DNA from: Acidobacteriota bacterium
GTDB taxonomy: Bacteria; Acidobacteriota; Vicinamibacteria; Vicinamibacterales; UBA2999
Assembly: GCA_020851835.1 (NCBI GenBank)
Contig: JADZBZ010000463.1
Location: 1 to 6,721 of the forward strand
DNA: 6,721 nucleotides
Direction: 5' to 3'
The notes beneath the pieces are model-generated. The model was not told where the DNA came from, searched no databases, and saw nothing but the letters and a program-made list of their open reading frames with translations. Below, one piece after another: positions 5,345-6,721 of this stretch. A program made the translations under genes and the position numbers. The stretch's first letter is position 1. Each line of letters begins with the position of its first letter.

Positions 5345-5780
5345 TGATCGTCTCCGCCCGCGCCAGCTTGCGCTGCAGTCGGCGGTTGTCGCTCTCGAGC
5401 TGCTTCACGCGCGGGTCAATCGGCTTGGGCGTGGGGCCGCGCTTGCGCGCGCGCCCGGCGATGAGCTCGCCTTGGTCGCGCTGCCGGCGCCAGTTCACCA
5501 AGTGCGAGCTGTATAACCCCTCGCGGCGCAGTAGCGCGCCCAACGCGCCGTGCTTCGTGTCTCGCGCGCCGTGCTTCGTGCACGCGTCGGCTTCCTTGAG
5601 AATCCGGAGTCGATAGGCGGCGGTGAACTGTCGGCGCTGGACCTTTGTCGGCACTTCAGGGTCGGGGGTGGTGGCGCGCAACGTGGCCGAGGGACCGGAC
5701 GCTCCGGTCGCCCTCCGGGCTCCCTCCGCCTCCGGCCCCTCGGCCACGTTCATCTCTACGGCTGCAGGCATACGATTCAT
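5301..5780 (-). CDS. IS3-family transposase OrfA, frameshifted near the C-terminus
   Basis: OrfA is the DNA-binding subunit of IS3-family transposases. The 159-residue frame contains the HTH_Tnp_1-type domain (RRQFTAAYRLRILKEADAC at 49-67; GALLRREGLYSSHLVNWRRQ at 81-100) and a leucine-zipper-like coiled coil (KQLESDNRRLQRKLARAETI at about 126-145). The start at 5780 is supported by GGGGAGGG about 8 nt upstream. The end LQKKLPRSWGSP is atypical. At a run of seven A (5335-5329) the -1 frame gives KKVAEILGIPLKPLDIDETD, the normal OrfA tail, ending at 5272, so one A has been lost or the ribosome slips there. Two additions are unusual: residues 11-34 are encoded by a GC-rich palindrome, and residues about 68-79 by a 21-bp tandem repeat. 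Confidence 0.85.
   Translation of the reverse strand: MNRMPAAVEMNVAEGPEAEGARRATGASGPSATLRATTPDPEVPTKVQRRQFTAAYRLRILKEADACTKHGARDTKHGALGALLRREGLYSSHLVNWRRQRDQGELIAGRARKRGPTPKPIDPRVKQLESDNRRLQRKLARAETIISLQKKLPRSWGSP
5544..5580 (-). repeat. 21-bp tandem repeat inside orfA
   Basis: CGCGCCGTGCTTCGTG occurs at 5544-5559 and again at 5565-5580, a period of 21 bp or seven codons (KHGARDT then KHGA). It lies between the first helix region and GALLRREG of the HTH domain, where I recall OrfA proteins having only a few residues. It keeps the frame. Confidence 0.7.
5680..5750. repeat. 71-bp GC-rich palindromic element inside orfA
   Basis: AACGTGGCCGAGGG (5680-5693) and CCCTCGGCCACGTT (5737-5750) form a perfect 14-bp inverted repeat. 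The interior holds a second hairpin, GACCGG/CCGGTC (5693-5698 and 5704-5709), and a short GCCC/GGGC one (5710-5720). It encodes residues 11-34 of OrfA without breaking the frame. Multi-stem GC-rich palindromes of this kind resemble REP-like or other small dispersed elements; its copy number elsewhere is unknown. Confidence 0.65.
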
Positions 5781-5828
5781 TCATCGAACCCTCCCCACCC
5801 CTACACTAATCTTCCTCGGGAGGTTGTC

Positions 5829-6410
5829 TCACGGATTATTGGCACAGGGGGGGAATGCGGGCAGGGGGATGCGGGTGGACATCGGCGCGCGGTAAAATCC
5901 ATCGCCTCGCTCCACAGATCCATCGTCGGCGGCGAGGAACACGAACACATGTCGATCGGTCTCCGGATCGACGCCGATCGGCAGCTTGTCCGGGAAGTAG
6001 CGGACGGTCTGTTCCTGCGCGTCCTTACGGAACACCAGACGCGGTAGCTCGTCGTTCTGCAGAGCGCCCCGCAGGAGGCATACGAAGTTGTGCGAGTACT
6101 TGTCCCGCTCGGTGCCGAGCCAGAGGTACTCGCGCTCGGCCAGGACCGCGTCGAGCAGCATCATCCGCTCGATGGCGCGGCCGATGGCAATGGGCTTCCG
6201 GTTGCGATTCTCCGGCTCGCCGATCGCCGCGTAGAGCGGTTTGTAGTGAACGTGGAAGATGCGCGTGCGTCCCGTGCGGCCGACGTGACACGCCGTGGCA
6301 AACCGACGGGCCAACAGGCATTCGAGGAAGGCGTGAACCTTCTGTCCGTGCGTGATGCCAGCGAAGGCCGCGTAGTGCCGGCCCATGAACACGCCAGAAT
6401 GCTGCAGCAC
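5829..6410 (-). CDS. Unrecognised winged-helix-like protein, probably frameshifted and truncated
   Basis: A 193-codon frame with strongly protein-like sequence that I cannot name. The N-terminal half (TVLQHSGVFMGRHYAAFAGI, then HGQKVHAFLECLLARRFATA, then RTRIFHVHYKPLYAAIGEP) has the helix and wing pattern of a winged-helix domain. The middle is helical (GRAIERMMLLDAVLAEREYL). VRYFPDKLPIGVD and HVFVFLAAD follow. The overall scheme recalls replication-relaxation-type plasmid proteins, but this is only an analogy. The GTG at 6410 is not a good start: coding sense extends upstream (KGLRTRLLTVL), while the best ribosome site (GGGAGGAG, 6464-6457) precedes an ATG at 6454 in another frame (MGIRMRK). 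One lost base near 6432 would join them and give 209 codons. The last 35 or so residues are Pro-rich and look like read-out into the adjacent IS end. Confidence 0.6.
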   Translation of the reverse strand: MLQHSGVFMGRHYAAFAGITHGQKVHAFLECLLARRFATACHVGRTGRTRIFHVHYKPLYAAIGEPENRNRKPIAIGRAIERMMLLDAVLAEREYLWLGTERDKYSHNFVCLLRGALQNDELPRLVFRKDAQEQTVRYFPDKLPIGVDPETDRHVFVFLAADDGSVERGDGFYRAPMSTRIPLPAFPPCANNP

Positions 6411-6454
6411 CGTCAGCAGCCGAGTGCGTAGTCCTTTCTCATGCGTATGCCCAT

Positions 6455-6721
6455 CTCTCCTCCCTGGCTTGCGGGCACGTCATGACGGTAGACCAGGAGG
6501 GGGATGAACGTCGGGGGCAGCTTCATCCCCCTGTCCAGTCCAAGCGCAGCACCACGAGCGCGCGTGGCGAACCAACCCACGTCATGCTCACGCGACAACA
6601 AGGCCCGCGCTGCTGGTGCGGGTTGCGGCGAACGCGCTGGACCGGACCCGGCGGCGCTCTCTGCCGCCGTCCTCAGCCCGCGCGCACAAGTGCAGCTACG
6701 AGAGGGGCGTGAGCGACCCCC
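6455..6721. other. No gene assigned; contains a strong hairpin
   Basis: A 62-codon minus-strand frame crosses this part (TTG start near 6601, ending at 6413), but it has no family I recognise and may be leader or the end of a decayed upstream gene. The GGGAGGAG ribosome site for the downstream minus-strand gene is at 6464-6457. Nothing recognisable lies in 6602-6721. Confidence 0.4.
6498..6532. repeat. Perfect 11-bp inverted repeat (hairpin)
   Basis: AGGGGGATGAA (6498-6508) and TTCATCCCCCT (6522-6532) are exact reverse complements around a 13-nt loop. The hairpin lies about 45 bp upstream of the ATG at 6454 on the minus strand. It has no T-tract on either side. It could be an operator or leader structure for the downstream gene, or a mobile-element end. 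Confidence 0.6.

Larger units (their letters stand above)
5213..5831 (-). mobile_element. IS3-family insertion sequence remnant
   Basis: The remnant contains orfA with its own ribosome binding site and the first few codons of orfB, then stops where reverse-transcriptase-associated sequence takes over (boundary uncertain, about 5160-5245). The orfA-proximal end may be near 5831, where the minus strand reads TGAGACAACCTCCCGAGG. That places a TG-starting terminus about 50 bp before orfA, as expected for an IS3 element, and it coincides with the point where the neighbouring gene loses sense. The terminus is inferred, because the opposite end is missing and no inverted-repeat partner or target duplication can be compared. 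Confidence 0.6.

Noticed and set aside
1..6721. CRISPR array
   Set aside because: No regularly spaced repeats of about 25-40 bp with unique spacers are present. The repeats found are irregularly spaced and few.

Overview
The window looks like a degraded accessory region of a high-GC, Gram-negative-type bacterium. The coding bias is GC-rich and two genes encode Sec-type signal peptides. The intergenic repeats read spuriously as 'VEAAGVEP...RDFW'. I associate that with Acidobacteriota-like soil bacteria, but this is a weak guess at taxonomy, not a measurement. No housekeeping gene is present. Few genes look complete, and most of the others are truncated, frameshifted or fused.

Layout. Positions 1-606 (minus) hold the N-terminal 202 codons of a secreted protein that runs off the left edge. 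Positions 607-1109 are gene-free and carry two copies of a repeat resembling the 3' end of a tmRNA/tRNA gene. Positions 1110-1650 hold a HigBA-type toxin-antitoxin locus: a palindromic operator, a toxin gene broken by an internal out-of-frame deletion, and an intact XRE antitoxin. Positions 1651-2348 are gene-free and hold three more repeat copies and two hairpin regions, one of them an 83-bp nested palindrome. Positions 2349-2769 hold an intact-looking hicB-hicA module behind a -10 box placed as for a leaderless transcript. Positions 2785-4201 (minus) hold a pseudogene for a secreted protein ending in a fibronectin type III domain. A 5-bp tandem duplication and a 1-base loss account for its two frame breaks. 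Positions 4211-5344 hold a 5'-truncated group II intron reverse transcriptase/maturase whose frame runs into the antisense of an IS3-family remnant (about 5213-5831, minus). Positions 5829-6454 (minus) hold an unrecognised winged-helix-like gene with a probable 5' frameshift and a truncated C-terminus. The rest, to 6721, has no convincing gene.

How it fits together. Two type II toxin-antitoxin loci sit beside near-identical att-like repeats, which suggests one or more small integrated islets. The right half is a stack of mobile-element fragments inserted into or against host genes. I see no multi-gene pathway here and no clear novel system. The most informative signals are the repeat family around the toxin-antitoxin modules and the exact mutations that inactivated the toxin, the secreted FN3 protein and the transposase.
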